NCBI RefSeq assembly: GCF_965638725.1
Contig: NC_134963.1
Location: 15,900,501-15,964,500, forward strand
Source: Aptenodytes patagonicus
Lineage: Eukaryota; Chordata; Aves; Sphenisciformes; Spheniscidae
DNA length: 64,000 bases
Direction: 5' to 3'
Part shown: positions 34,691-47,550 of the stretch, one piece after another
How the letters are laid out: each line of letters starts with the position of its first letter
Position numbering within the stretch: position 1 is the first letter of the stretch
Notes under the pieces: model-generated
Database searches by the model: none
What the model saw: only the letters and a program-made list of their open reading frames with translations
What the model was told of the DNA's origin: nothing
Translations under genes and position numbers: made by a program

Positions 34691-37600
34691 GTCCTAATCC
34701 AGATAGTCTTGTTAGACTGTGATTTCTGCATGGAAATCCTCGTGCATCATCTAGAGTTGGTTTGTGCTTTGTGGAACGCAAGCAGGGAGCAGCATCCCGT
34801 GGGAAGAGCGAGCCTTGCTGCTCAGCCGCATGGCAGATGGGCACAAAAGGCCTTTCCTGCGCCACGGAGGCTTGTGACTGTGTCGTCTTTTGTGCTGCCC
34901 CCCACTCCCGGTAATGAAACAAAGTCACCTGAGAGAAATTTCCATCCTCAATTAATTAAGAGGAGGATCAGCCTGATTACCTTTGTGGACTGCGGTGATT
35001 CTTCTGCCTCATCTTTAAAGGAGAGGGGAAGAAAAAAAAAAAAGTCTGCTGAAAGTATTTCAGTGCATTGCTTTTGTTGTGGGCAAGGCAGAGTGTAAAT
35101 CCATTCGGTATCTCCTCTTCTCTGTACCCGTCTATTGCATTGCCCAATTCTGCTTATTTTGTTTCCCTGTCCTTGATTTCTGTTCCTGCCTCTGTCTGCA
35201 GCAGTCTCTGCAGCTTACTCTAAAGGGCCTTTCCTGGTTATGCAGCTGGTATAAATATTTCCCTATGGCTGCAAAGCCCTTAACTTGGTTAATGATACGA
35301 TATTTTTCAGTGTGATGGGAAAATGACATGAATAAACTGATTTCAACTTAATCTGTGAAAGATACAGTAGGAAAAATAGGTCTTAATCTCCGAGTCAGGA
35401 GAGGTCAGTGGTGTAAGAAGCAGCGAGGCAGTCATCTGCGAGGCTTTTTCTCTTGCAGTTTCTTTCTCTTGCAGGGGGGACAGGAATTAAAAAAAGTGTT
35501 TTTTGTCTGAACTTCTGAATGTTTCCAGGTTGCCACATAGCGGAGAAAGCAAAGGCAGAGATGAGACTGGTCCCTGTGTAATCAGGTATAGAGTGATAAG
35601 AGGGGTCAAACATCTACACTTTGGCCACCAGAGAATGGTCTTCATGTTGTGCGCAAGGTTAACAGAAGTGAAATAATGTTGTTATGCAAACACGGAGCGT
35701 GAGAGGTCTGCACGATTTCTGTATTAAATGCCTGCGTTGTTTCGAAATACTGGTAGAAATAGCAGCAATTGGCAGGCTCAGCCGGGGGCTGCTTTGCAGC
35801 CATTTCTAGTTGGGTTTCCTACCTGTTTCTGGTGATGTACTGCTTCTCTATGAGAAAAACGCCCATGTTTAAATGAGTTTCAAAGTGCATTTGTTTGTTT
35901 TTTTTTCTGGTAGTTACAATGATACCTGCCCTGTTTCACCCGTATATCTATGGTCATGCGATGCAAGGTAGGAGTGTGGCGGTCTGTGCCTGTGTCTTGG
36001 ACTACTGTGCTTTGCAGGGGGGTGATGCTCTTCCACAGCCCTCCGCAGAGAAACCCTCCGGTCTCCCTGGGACCGGGATGTGCTGAACTATTGCTCCCGA
36101 GTTGCAAATGCTGGGGATTTGCCTTCCCCTCGTGGGAGGGAATAGGCTGTTGGGGAGCCCTGAGCAGATGCAGGAATGGGACTCTGTCTCTAATTGGGGA
36201 GGTGCCTCCTGGATGTGTTGCTTTGCAGTCCATCTGCTACGCTATGAGTTTCTCTTGCCTTGCTCCCTTCTTGATAGATCAGGATGGAAATGTTTATCCT
36301 TGTCATCTTGCTGAGAAAACTGGGGAACGGATACAAAGCCCGGTGTCGTTTGCCTGAGGGTGTGCAAGTGCTAAGCTGTAAGGTGATGCTGGGCTGGCTG
36401 AATTTGGTAGGGTGGCTGGGGCAGCCAGGATGGAGGTGTTAAGGGATGGTTGACAACAGTCGTTTTGCTACAGCGCCCTTCAGTTCTTAGGCTGCGAGCT
36501 GTGATTTGGGTCCTTGAACTGCTTTGACCCCAGAGGTGTACCGGCATCTCCAGACCAACGTGTTTATCAATCCTGTCCTTTCCACATCTCCTGGTGTGTT
36601 GGAGGGTGCCCTGAGATGTTGGGTTTGTGCTGCAAGGGTGCGGTGTTTACTTCTGGCTGTGTTGGATTGGTTTTTGGCTGTGATCTGCAGCACTGGTGCA
36701 GAAGCCTAGATTTATAATTTTGTTGAGATATGACAGCCAAAAAGTATTTCTGAGCTCCTAGGTCTTCGAATACAGTGTGGTGGTGGAGCTCACTGGGGAA
36801 GCTCCTCAAGGTGTCTGTTTGCCAGTTCCAGAAATGGACCTGGGATTTGTGTCCAGCTTCATGCAGTGTGTGTAGTGGCAGTGTTGCTGTAAGGTCTCTG
36901 TACCTCACATCCAGGGACTCAAAAAAAAAAAACCCAAACCACAAATAATGTCACTCTCTTCCATGACAGTCTGTGACTTTTCCTTTTCAAACTCTTCATA
37001 TGTTTCTTACTTTCTCCCTGAATCCTTCATAATGGAGGACAAGCCGGGAGCATCCCCGATGGCAGTGAACTGCTCGGCTCTGTCCCTGTGCTGTGTTGAT
37101 CACCCCAGCCGAAGTGCGTGACCTGCAGGAACCGGCTGTCACGGTGATGCCGGCGGTGCTGGGGAGACTGTTTCTGGACCTACATTCAAAACTCAACTGT
37201 GGTCAGTAAAACTTCCTTGCAAAACTTCAGCCGCCCATCGTGAGCTGTTAGAGCTCAAGTAATCATAGAGGGGAGGAAAAAAAAGCCCAAGAAGATTGCA
37301 CAGCAACAGCAGTAGATTCTCCTGTGAATACTGTATAAATTAGAAAATACTTCCCAGTTGATAAACAGTGACCAAGCAGCTGAGTGATAACATGGCAAAT
37401 GGTCTAGCATGTCTGCTGATGCCTCTTGCCTGTTGCCAGGGCTGTAGCTCACAGCAGATTTCGATTTAAACACTCGGTGCTGCTTTCCCGAGGGAAGAAT
37501 GACTCAGACGGCTGCTCGTGAACCGTGCTGGCTTTAGCATCCTTGCTTACACTGGGGGTGAACTCTCTTAAGTGTGCGGTCGGAGACTTGGAGGTTCAGA

Positions 37601-40600
37601 TGCAGCCTCTAACGTATACACCCAAATTTTACTTGTTGTGGCGTAACTGCAGTGAGCGAAACCCCAAGGTGAAGGATACGCTGGAATAGGAAAGAAGAGA
37701 GCATGTCAGTCTTTAAATGCCACTCACTTTGTGCTTCTCCGAGGCTGTCACGGGGAGGTGGCTGCGGCCGTCAGCACAGGGACAAGTTTGAGCCCTGCAG
37801 TGACCTACATTTACACCAGAAAGCAGGACAGCCGTAAGAGAGCTAAGATGGGAATTTAGCGTTTAAGATGTGATGTAGAATCAGGTGTGCTGGTTACTGA
37901 GGCTTATAGCAACCAAATGATTTTGAGATAACAGGAGAAAGATCTCTAGGAAGAGATATCGAGCATATTTCAGGAGGTCGTTTTTCTGGGTATAACTTAA
38001 ATTGTGTTTGGATTTTTCTGTGAAGGTGCCTAGTGATACGGAGTGATGCTGGGAACCCATGAGCAGGCAGTATTGGCCCTCCCAGCTTAGGAGAGAAGCC
38101 TCAGGTCAGTGTTTGCGTAGCGTCCTGCTGAGTTTTTTGTGGATAAGCCGGTTTGGAGAGCTGCGCGCTCGCTAGCCTGAGCGTTTTTAGCACCCTTGTG
38201 AAGCTGGATGCTCCTAGCCAGGACGTAACGTAACAAGGTCTCTACACGTGCCATACCCACTCTGCTCGGTTAAACCGAAGTAACTCTTGAGCTGCCAGGG
38301 TTGCAGATGTATGCTCTGGTCTCAAAGTCGGGCTGCTGTGCTCTCCCTGAATCTCCTTGTTGGTGCTCAAGCTATAAAGCACGCTGAAATACAGCTTGCC
38401 GCCTGGAAAGCGGGTGCTGTGCAGAGCAGTCTCAGTTCCCTGCCGGGGTTCTTCGCCTGATCCCGTCTGGTCTGTGAGAAAAGGAGAAGTTGAGTTTTAG
38501 GGGAGACGAGGCTATCCAGAAATGGCGTTGAGCCTTGCTGGTGGAAAGGAAATCTTAGCAGAGAAACTCTACAAGCATCCGTCATGCGTGCTTGCTTTAA
38601 ATGAACCATGCTTGGGAGCAGAGTGTGAGCTGGGGCTGTTTATTGCTTGCTGTGTTCTATTAACTTCCAGCAGAGCTGCACAGTTACAGTTACAAAATCC
38701 GTATCAGCAAGACCCTACCAGCATCTGAAGCTAAATCTTTGGCTGTTGTGATATTACCGAAACCAAGGCTGTGGAGCTAGTAGATGAAAAACATTTTATT
38801 ATCTGGACCTGCTGGCATCATGATAAAGTATATTTGTGCTTTTAAAGTAAGAAATCTCCTTTCTGATGATCCTAATGTATCTATGAGCAGCACCGTTCTT
38901 GCCAGAAGAGTGACTCTGGGGATAAGGCATGACCTCTGTCTCCATAGTTCATGGCCTTTTTTTGTCTGGAGCCATGTGCATGAGCTGTGCAGCCCCCGGC
39001 GGGGCACGGTAGCCTGCACCTTGTTTAATAGCTCAAGGCTTGTTTGGCGTTTGCCCTGGTGCTTTGAGGATCTCGCTGTGCTGTGCTCTGGGGGGAAGGG
39101 GTTATATTCACCTGGGACGTTAGCTTTCCCCTTGCTGGACGGGCGCTTTAGTCCAGCTCTCCCTGCTTTTTAACACCTGCAGGTATTTTTTATTTTTTTC
39201 CCTCGTGTTGCATAGCCCCTCTTGCCGCGTATGTCAGCAAGGGCTACATGCAAGGCAGTCATCTTCTGTCTCTCCTGTGCACAGCTATAACTTTGTATCT
39301 CTGAAGGCGAATCCCATCGATTAGCTTTGTGAGGGAGCAGCAAAAAAGTCCCAGATATTCAGCAGCATCCACCTCTGTGTGGCCCATATCCACGTTTAAC
39401 CTCCCTTCAGCTTTTTTGCAGCCTGCCCATGTGCTTTCCCATATGTGCAGCGCTCAGATTATTGCAGAAAGTTGAGAATCAGAAAATCTGCCTGGATCAC
39501 GTTATGCAATAGTTGAGCTGTTGGCGGTGAATAAGCAGATCCATCCGACCACGAGTGCTTCTGAAGGGCACCTCTTATTCTTTTTTCCTGCATACGGACA
39601 GAGGAGATTGCTTGCTTGTTGGCTCAGGGCTGGGTCAGGCGCCTGCCTCGTGTGCGGGTGCTGATTGATAGGAATTGATTTCCTGTGCAGATTGGCACGG
39701 GAAGGTAGCTTAAAGAACAAAAACCTGCACTGAAACAGGTTTCTTGGGTGGGAGAAGCAAGGCTGTGTAATATGACTTAAATTGATGTAGTGAAGTCACC
39801 TTGGAGACCTTTGTTTTGTGTAGAAGAGAAAATCATATTAGCAGTTCTCTCAAGGTGGGAAGTAATCCCTCCTGGGAACACGTCAGTATGTGCTGCATCA
39901 CGAGGAGGACGACTTTGGAAAGTGCTTGATTTCATTTGGAGCCAAATTCACCCCCGCTGCAAGCAGGCATACCCACATTGTACACTGGGTTTGAACTTAA
40001 CATGTGGTGCTGCGAGACATGAATCATAAGTCCTCAGGAGGTACCAAGAGGCTTTCGTTTCTGCGTGGCTTCTGTGTCTGCACATCGAGCTTGGATGTGG
40101 CTCTAGGTTAAATCTGTTCTGCAAAATAGCGTCAGGGCTGAGCAGCTGAGAGAAGTCCTTGGAGTACCGTAGCTGGGGTTGTGGGGATTTTGGCATTTGA
40201 GTTCACATTCAGCCAGAATGGCTTCCTTCTGCGTAACACGCCACCCCAGCAATAAGGTTGGTAGTGAGTACCTCTCTGGGTTGCTGCCCGTTCTCCCCTG
40301 GCAGGGACCATATCTCCATCCCATAATGAACTCCATCTTTCTGAAAACAACTCTAGGCAATGCCTGTAAAACCTCCTTCAACAGCCAAGATCTTGCTCTC
40401 CCGCTGCATCAGCGTGTGGAGCAGGGCCAGAAGGTTTAGGAAGCCCATCACAAGTCTGGTGGCTTTTACAGATGCTGCGTGCGGACCGTGTTGGTAATCG
40501 GAGATTCGCCGTACCCCTGTCCGTGTGACACGATGGGGCTGTCACCGTGCTCAAGGCCATGGAAAAGGAAGCAACGTGCAAACTGCCTTGAACCTTCCAG

Positions 40601-43600
40601 GAATAACGGGAGATGCTCCTGGCACGTGGGAATGGTCTTGTACTTGCCGAGCTGGTGTTGTGCGTTTTCATGTAAGCTTCCAGTGCTCAGCAGCTGATGA
40701 CTTGTTCAGCTCCTGGCTTTAAAGATGTGACTTGATTTTACAATTTTGGAAAAGCCGTGATCACTTTTGGACTTTTAGACTTCAATGCATTTATGGAGGT
40801 GTCATTAGTGTCCTGAGAGTTGAGAAGACCTGTGCAGCAAGGTGATGGGTGGCTGCTATTGAGATGGAGGGAGGCTGTTAGCAGTGGGAAAAAAGGAGTA
40901 ACTGGAAATGCCCTGATAAAATGCGAAGCTGAATGAAGATGGGGAGGATTCTGTGTATAGGGGGGGATCAGGGTCGGAGAGAGACTTGGCATTGCCATGT
41001 GAGGATCAGCAAAGACATCTGCCTAGCTGGGGTACCTTAAATCCAGGTGAAGATGAACTATCACCTTCTGGGCCTGGGGGTGCCGTATTTTTAGGAGCAA
41101 ATAGCTGGGTTAAGACACCTAAGGTAAAGAAACAAGGAAGAAGTGGAGAAAAATAGCGGAAGGGTGGTGGAGAGACAGACAGACATGGGACTTGAAGCAG
41201 AGCTACGTAACTGGTGATTCAAGGCTGTGGGCGAGGGTGGGTTTCTGCTTCTGGAGCCTGAAGCAGCCTTGTGCATCTGGGGTGAGGTCTTCTCATTAGG
41301 TACTTTATCATGCAACAAATAGCCTTGAAGCCTTCAAAACCAGTTGGAAATAAGTGGGGTTTTTTCCCCTCCTTGTGTACTGTTTGGAAAATACTTCAAG
41401 GTTGAACTTCTTTAAAAAGCACTCGGGTGTGTGAGGAGCACCAGTTCTTCGCTAGGCCTTGTGCTCTGAGTTACTTCACTGCCCTGAGCGAATGGTTTCG
41501 GGAGGGTCATCCTCACGCATGGCGCTCGTGCCAGCTGCCTGTGGCCGATGCAAACTGCTCTGTAAAATGCCAAGGCTGATGAGGTGTGATGAGGCAAGAG
41601 CCTGTCCTGCCTGGTGGTTCCCTCCTTACCCCCGGGGCGTTTCAAACAGGCGTCCATCCACAAGAACTGAGGAATGATGGACTTGGGGGGACATTCCTGG
41701 GTGAGGATTGTGCTGCTAGGCTCAGGGCAGGGGTGGGGAAGGAAAGGAACCAGTAATTCCTACAAATGACGGCGATTCCTCCTGCTACTGCAACTCGGTG
41801 AGCAACTGCATAGTAATGTATTTTGCTGAAATATTAGCAAAATCCTTCCAATGGTTGTCTGACATTTACCCAATTCCAGCATGTCTTAATGTCAGGAAAA
41901 GGGTCGGAGAGAGGACTCTGGAAATGACTCGGACAAGAGGCATTTAAAAGTACACGAGGCTCATATATCCTATGATAGCATCATCCTGCTCCCATCTCAT
42001 TCCCCCAGGATGGTCACCTGGATTTAGGGGGGTTTAGGGTCTTTAAAGCTCTCCTAGGACCTTTGACTACTTACGTTGGTGAAAACGGTGAACATGCTGG
42101 GCAAGATTAAACTGTGCCATGGGAAGTGATAGCTGGCAGCAGAGGGGAGGGAAACACGGAGGAACTGAATTTTCTAAGTGTTAATGATGTCTGTTCTACA
42201 TCAACTCTTTAATGAGGTTGGTAGTACGGACAAGCCGGGAAGGATCCCACCTTGCTGCGCAGTCTAAATGCAAGGTGGTAAGTGGTCCGTGAGTGCTGGG
42301 GGGGAACGTGGAACGTTTGTGGACCCAGAAGTGGCCTAATGCCAAGTGTATTTATTGTAATCCTGCTTTCTGGGGAGGGATATAGGCAGCGTGGTAAGGG
42401 GGAGAGGGCGATGGGCAGCGGGAAGGGTGTCAAGGTGGGTGAGGAATGAGGGGTGGGTATGCAGCAGAGCTGAATGGGATGGGAAAGGAGATGGACAAAA
42501 TAAAAGCAAAAGGTGGAGTAAAGTAAAAGGTGGGTGGTAAAAGATGGAAAAGGGGATCAAGAAAAAAACTCTGGATTCATCCTGTCCAAAGGTCCTGGCT
42601 TCCAGGTGATGCTCAGCCTCTCCTGGCTGGAGGGACACGGGGATTACAGCCTCTGTAGCCCCCGGCTGGAGAACATGCAGCCCCCGGGATGGGAGCGGTG
42701 TGGTGGAGGCTGGCGGCTGCCGTGCTTGCCCCGGTGTTGGCGGGGTTTGCATGGCGTCGGTGACGCTGTTGGCTGTGCCTGTGCTGGCTGATCTGAGCGT
42801 GTCTGCTGGGAAACCTTGAGGACTCGCTGGCTCAATGCTCGTAGAGCTATTTTAGGCATCTGCAATGCAGCAGTGGGTGTAGAGGGAGTTTTGGAACTAC
42901 TTAGGCATTTATCTTTGTGCCCAAGTGCCTTTAAAAACCTAGTCTTCGTGACTTTTTTTTTTTTCAAAGTGACTTTTAAATGCATCTGAAAACACTATGT
43001 TAGGTCATGTTTTAAGAAGTGGCTGTCGGTTTCTATGTGGCTCTTCCACAGCTTGCATGCTCTGAAAAGACAAAGCGTCTCTCTGTGTGCAAGAAGGCAG
43101 CTCTCAGCCGGCGCGATACCCGCTGCTGCCTCAGCGAGCAGGCAGCATGGGACCGGCTGCTCTCTGGGGGGCCGCGAGAGCCAGCGAGGGGACAGAGGAA
43201 AACTAATAAATAAAAAAATGAAGTGATCATTTCGGCTTCGATAAAGCTAAAAGCCCATGGAGAGCTAAGAACGTCTGAAGACGTGGAAATACTTTCATGA
43301 TAGAGAGAGCAGCAGCTATCGCAGATGCCGGAGGCATCATCACTTTGAAGCAACCTGCTGTGCCTTGTCCTTGGCTGGGACCAGCAGAACTATGGTGTGG
43401 GGCAGGGGCGTGCTGTGCTCTTGTACAGGCTGGGGGGCTTTGGCCCCTGGACATGAAGTCCTGGATGCGGCTGCCAGCAGTGGGATGGTCGTGGGTTAAG
43501 GCTGCTGCAGGGTGGGTTCTTCCTGGTATGCCCAGCTGGGGTGGAAGGAGGGCTGGTTCTTTGGGAAGTTAGCTGCAGGAAAGCCGCCTGCTCATCTGGG

Positions 43601-43628
43601 TGAGCCTAGTGAAGTACTAAGCAATTTT

Positions 43629-44861
43629 CATAGAATCATGAAGGTTGGAAAAGACCTTTAAGATCACTGAGTCCAACCGTCAACCCAACACCACCATGTC
43701 CACTAAACCATGTCCCTAAGCGCCTCATTTACATTTAAAGATATACACTTTAGATCTACATCTAAAGACTTAAAGTCTTTTAAATACCTCCAGGGATGGG
43801 GACTCAACCACTTTCCTGGGCAGCCTGTTCCAATGTTTAACCACTCTTTCAGTAAAGACATTTTTCCTCACATCCAATCTAAACCTCCCCTGGCACAACT
43901 TGAGGCCGTTTCCTCTCGTCCTATCGCTTGTTACTTGGGAGAAGAGATGGACCCCCACCTCGCTACAACCTCCTCTCAGGGAGTTGTAGAGAGCGATGAG
44001 GTCTCCCCTCAGCCTCCTTTTCTCCAGGCTAAACAACCCCAGTTCCCTCAGCCGCTCCTCATCAGACTTGTTCTCCAGACCCTTCACCAGCCTCGTTGCC
44101 CTTCTCTGGACACGCTCCAGCACCTCAACGTCCTTCTTGTAGTGAGGGGCCCAAAACTGAACACAGTATTCGAGGTGCGGCCTCACCAGTGCCGAGTACA
44201 GGGGCACGATCACTTCCCTCCTCCTGCTGGCCACACTCTTTCTGATACAGGCCAGGATGCCATTGGCCTTCTTGGCCGCCTGGGCACACTGCCGGCTCAT
44301 GTTCAGCCGGCTGTCGACCAGCACCCCCAGGTCCTTTTCCGACAGGCAGCTTTCCAGCCACTCTTCCCCAAGCCTGTAGCGCTGCATGGGGTTGTTGTGA
44401 CCCAAGTGCAGGACCCGGCACTTGGCCTTGTTGAACCTCATACAATTGGCCTGGGCCCATCGATCCAGCCTGTCCAGGTCCCTCTGCAGAGCCTTCCTAC
44501 CCTCGAGCAGATCAACACTCCCGCCCAACTTGGTGTCATCTGCAAATTTACTGAGGGACCACTCGATCCCCTTGTCCAGATCGTTGATAAAGATATTAAA
44601 CAGAACTGGCCCCAATACTGAGCCCCGGGGAACTCCGCTCATGACTGGCCGCCAACTGGATGTAACTCCATTCACCACAACTCTCTGGGCCCGGCCCTCC
44701 AGCCAGTTTTTGACCCAGCGCAGAGTCCACCTGTCTAAGCCGTGAGCCACCAGCTTCTCTAGGAGAATGCTGTGGGAGATGGTGTCAAAGGCCTTACTGA
44801 AGTCCAGGTAGACCACATCCACGGCCTTTCCCTCATCCACTAGGCAGGTCACCTGGTCAAA
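43629..44861 (-). mobile_element. CR1 LINE (J-like), 5'-truncated, with long intact RT reading frame
   Basis: This non-LTR retrotransposon fragment is inserted antisense to OSBP2, 540 bp before exon 2. The minus-strand frame from about 44,861 to 43,770 encodes about 363 residues of the CR1 polymerase without a break. It includes the palm motif YLDFSKAFD (catalytic Asp), [15 protein letters not shown] and the FADDTKL catalytic pair, then the thumb and C-terminal region ending FKRL. The endonuclease and the RT fingers are missing, so it cannot move itself. The 3' UTR (43,629-43,769) ends with a CR1-type ATTCTATG copy. The open frame continues upstream to 45,143, but that part is unrelated flanking DNA. 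Few lesions suggest a fairly young copy. Confidence 0.93.
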
Positions 44862-45399
44862 GTGCCACAAATTTTGCCGGTAGTAAAGGTGTTTTAACAG
44901 CTGAAGAGGAACTGTGCTGCTTTCATTTGCCTTACAAATGGAAATCTTTGCATGCAAGATTTTAGCACACCTAGACAAAAGACAATGATTGAAGGGAGAG
45001 GGTATAGAGAGCCACAAAATACTAGATGCTGGAGGTGGGATAGCAGGGAGAAGGGAGAAAAGCAGCAATGCAGATGAGATGAGAAAGGCCAGTGGTGTGC
45101 AGTTGGTAATTTTACTTTTAGGGCAACCAGAAGCAATCGGCACAGCAGGATGTGAAACCAGCAGCCTAAATGATGGGGGTGATGTTCGTACAAGGGCACA
45201 AGCTCTGTCTAATTGCTGCAGCCCATCCTGGTTTTTCTGTTTGAGGAGCTTGTCCAGCTTTGGTGGCTTTGATGTGCTTACTGCCTGCTTGGGATGTTTC
45301 CATGGGTCTCTGCTGTGCGGGAGGGTGCGTTGGTGGCGATTTGGGGACAGGCTGGGTGCAGGGGGACTGACACTTCCTTTTCCCTCTGTTCCTGTGCAG

Positions 45400-45608
45400 G
45401 ACGCAGGCAGAAATGGCCCACACGTGTCGCGGGACCATCAACCTGTCCACGGCTCATATCGATACGGAGGACTCTTGTAACATCGTGCTTTCCAACGGGG
45501 GAAGGACGTACCACTTAAAGGCAAACTCGGAAGTGGAGAGGCAGCGCTGGGTCACAGCCTTGGAGCTGGCCAAAGCGAAAGCCATCCGCATGAGGAACAA
45601 CCAGTCAG
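45400..45608 (+). CDS. OSBP2: Oxysterol-binding protein 2 (ORP4), coding exon 2: second half of PH domain
   Basis: The joined reading starts with the split Arg codon and continues [20 protein letters not shown], then [20 protein letters not shown], then [47 protein letters not shown] is the ORP4 version of this segment; OSBP has [21 protein letters not shown] instead, which favours OSBP2 over OSBP. The Trp in [14 protein letters not shown] is the conserved C-terminal PH helix. The acceptor is CCTGTGCAG (AG at 45,398-45,399). The donor is CAGTCAG|GTAGAG in phase 1. In human, an acidic SDDSGDDDE linker follows; its exon is not in this window. The protein is therefore partial here: about 159 residues of a family protein of roughly 900. 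Confidence 0.93.
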
Positions 45609-47465
45609 GTAGAGTGCGTCTTAGTGTGCGAACGTGCAACTGGATCCTTTTTAAAACCTCCTTGGAAACCAGCTCTTCTGTGCTTGCTAAATTGTGCAGA
45701 AACCCTGGGAGATACTATTTCATGTGCAATTAAAAATAGCTGATGGTTTCACAGAGACACAAAGGGTTTTAAACAATACTGTGTGCACCAAACGTCATCT
45801 CATCTGGTTGTGCAGCATTGAGCAGGTCTTTAAAGCCTCTGGTAATGACTGTAAATTGTAGAGAGCTGGTAAAAACGAACTAACGATGCTTCTTCTGGAA
45901 GGCAGGACGTATGTGCCTTTCACCTAGAAACTTCGGGTTGGTCTGTGTGGACAGGGAAGGCTGTAAGAGACACTAAGTGCAGTGGTGAGTGGCACTCCAG
46001 GGATCACCAATTCACCATGCAGTGCCAGAGCCGTGTCTTTCTGTTCACCCGTAGCTTAGGATAGTTTGGTAGATGACTGACATTTAGTTGAGCTGTCTCT
46101 TGCCATGCATATTTCCCCTTCTCCCCCTTACACACGCTGTGCTGTGGTGTGGTATTTATTAGTGTGTGTTTGGGACAGCTGCATTATGTAAAGCTGTCAG
46201 AGCCCCGTGCCTGTTACGTACCTCCTCCCCAGAGTGTAATTTTTACTGCTTCGTTGTGTAATGGATTGGTTAGGTGCTTAACAAACAGAATATTTTAGAA
46301 ATATTTCAATGTTCATAACTCTTCTGGGATTAACATTTGGTTTTCTTCCACAAACAAGCACGGTTTCAAGTGGCAGAAAACAAACCTCACGAATGTATTA
46401 AAAAGCTGGCTATCCTCTGTCCTAAAAGAAAACCTCTCTAAAGATCTTATCTTGAATGCTGGAAATCAGGCCTTATGCAAGAGAAAAAATGTAGCGAACA
46501 CCTGATTTTGTAACGCTCTGCTTAAAATGAAAATGTAGCTTCAGAAAATGCCCCGAATATATTTTAGAAAGGGGGGGTGTGAGGGTGTGACCAGGAAAAG
46601 TGCTTTGGTTCAGTGCTTATGTAGCATCTGGCTGTCCTGGTCCAGGTTTGGGCTTTGGGACACCTGCAGATGCTGCTCTGTGCTATCGACTGCAGTGAAT
46701 ATGCATCCGTGGGTAAAGTGTTAGTGAACCTTAGCTTTCACATCACCGCTGAGGAAGGTTGTGGTTGGGTCAGTGCATCAAGAAAAACCTCTGCTTCCCC
46801 AGGGGAAACGCTGCTGCGTGCACACCAAAACCACAACGCGCCGTGGCATGACTGTGGGGCGCAGCTCTCTGTCTGAGCGGCGGTCGAGGCTGTGTGGATG
46901 GAGACCGCTTTTTAATGCTGCTGGCTTATGAAAACGCACAGTCAACATAAAATTAGTGTAACCACATTTTTGGAAGGCAGTGCATTAATGTTTTCGTCTG
47001 TGTACCAGTGGGACGGTCGTTTGGGATGCTGGCTGCCAGGGGCGTTGCGCAGGCAGAGCCTGTGCTTAATGTGTAATGTTTTGTAGAGAGCAGCAGAATG
47101 CCAGAGCGCCAACGGTTTGACTTGCAGGAGAATAAGCCCCCAGTTCCGGACTAATGTGGTCTGACTTTTGTATAATTAGCCGTCCCACAAGGTCAGACAG
47201 AAGTTGATTAGTGCGTGAGCCACTTACCTGTTTCCCATAATTGTTTAAGTACGCTGTGTTCCGGGGCACAGGCGTTTACGGAATTAATTACATAAAGCAT
47301 CGTGAACCCTCTGTCCCTTAATACTGCAGCTCTGGAGTGTATGTAAATGCTAACGGAGAATACAGCCGACTGAGGAGAAGATGGAAGTTTCTAGGCATGA
47401 GTGTTTTGCCTGGCAGAGCATGACATCGTGCCAGGTCACGGCTGGTGAACACCATTTCTGTAAAT

Positions 47466-47531
47466 TGTTCCTGTGTACCATGTTTTCCTGTGTACCATGT
47501 TTTCCTGTGTACCATGTTTTCCTGTGTACCA
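47466..47531. repeat. 17-bp tandem repeat, about 3.9 copies
   Basis: The unit TGTTTTCCTGTGTACCA is repeated exactly at 47,481-47,497, 47,498-47,514 and 47,515-47,531. It is preceded by a 15-bp copy lacking two Ts (47,466-47,480). The identical copies suggest recent expansion, and the array is probably length-polymorphic. Its right end runs into the inverted repeats at 47,521-47,550. Confidence 0.95.
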
Positions 47532-47550
47532 TGGGTACACAGGTACCCAT
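47521..47550. repeat. Two overlapping inverted repeats at the end of the tandem array
   Basis: CCTGTGTACC (47,521-47,530) and GGTACACAGG (47,534-47,543) form a perfect 10-bp stem with a 3-nt ATG loop. ATGGGTAC (47,531-47,538) and GTACCCAT (47,543-47,550) form a second 8-bp stem with a 4-nt loop. The two share bases 47,534-47,538 and 47,543, so they exclude each other. The first arm is part of the tandem-repeat unit. Confidence 0.9.

Larger units (their letters stand above)
14211..45399 (+). other. OSBP2: OSBP2 intron 1 (31.2 kb)
   Basis: The donor GTACCG lies at 14,211 and the acceptor CCTGTGCAG ends at 45,399. The phase (2) matches between the two exons and joining them gives an uninterrupted PH domain. 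The first 450 bp are CpG island. The rest is mostly unique sequence with no convincing exon. It holds CR1 fragments (18.23-18.44, 23.1-23.8 and 43.6-44.9 kb), an A23 run, a C15 run, an AT-rich tract (29.27-29.41 kb) and a GC-rich patch (34.43-34.69 kb). A long first intron at this position is usual for vertebrate OSBP2. Confidence 0.85.

Noticed and set aside
34389-34928. 179-codon minus-strand frame over the GC-rich patch
   Set aside because: Open frames occur on both strands because CpG-rich DNA has few stops. No protein family is recognisable.
43710-44621. 303-codon open frame on the + strand
   Set aside because: It is the exact antisense of the CR1 reverse-transcriptase and 3' region and encodes no known fold. 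Such antisense frames are a common by-product of CR1 codon use.
14211-45399. Whether the second gene is OSBP rather than OSBP2
   Set aside because: GWLFKWTNY and VLSNGLL occur in OSBP, but the MGKAAA start, YLKGYQ and [23 protein letters not shown] fit ORP4/OSBP2. Location beside IQCD also fits the avian chromosome carrying 22q12 genes.
47466-47531. CRISPR-like array
   Set aside because: The 17-bp units are directly adjacent with no spacers, and the genome is eukaryotic.
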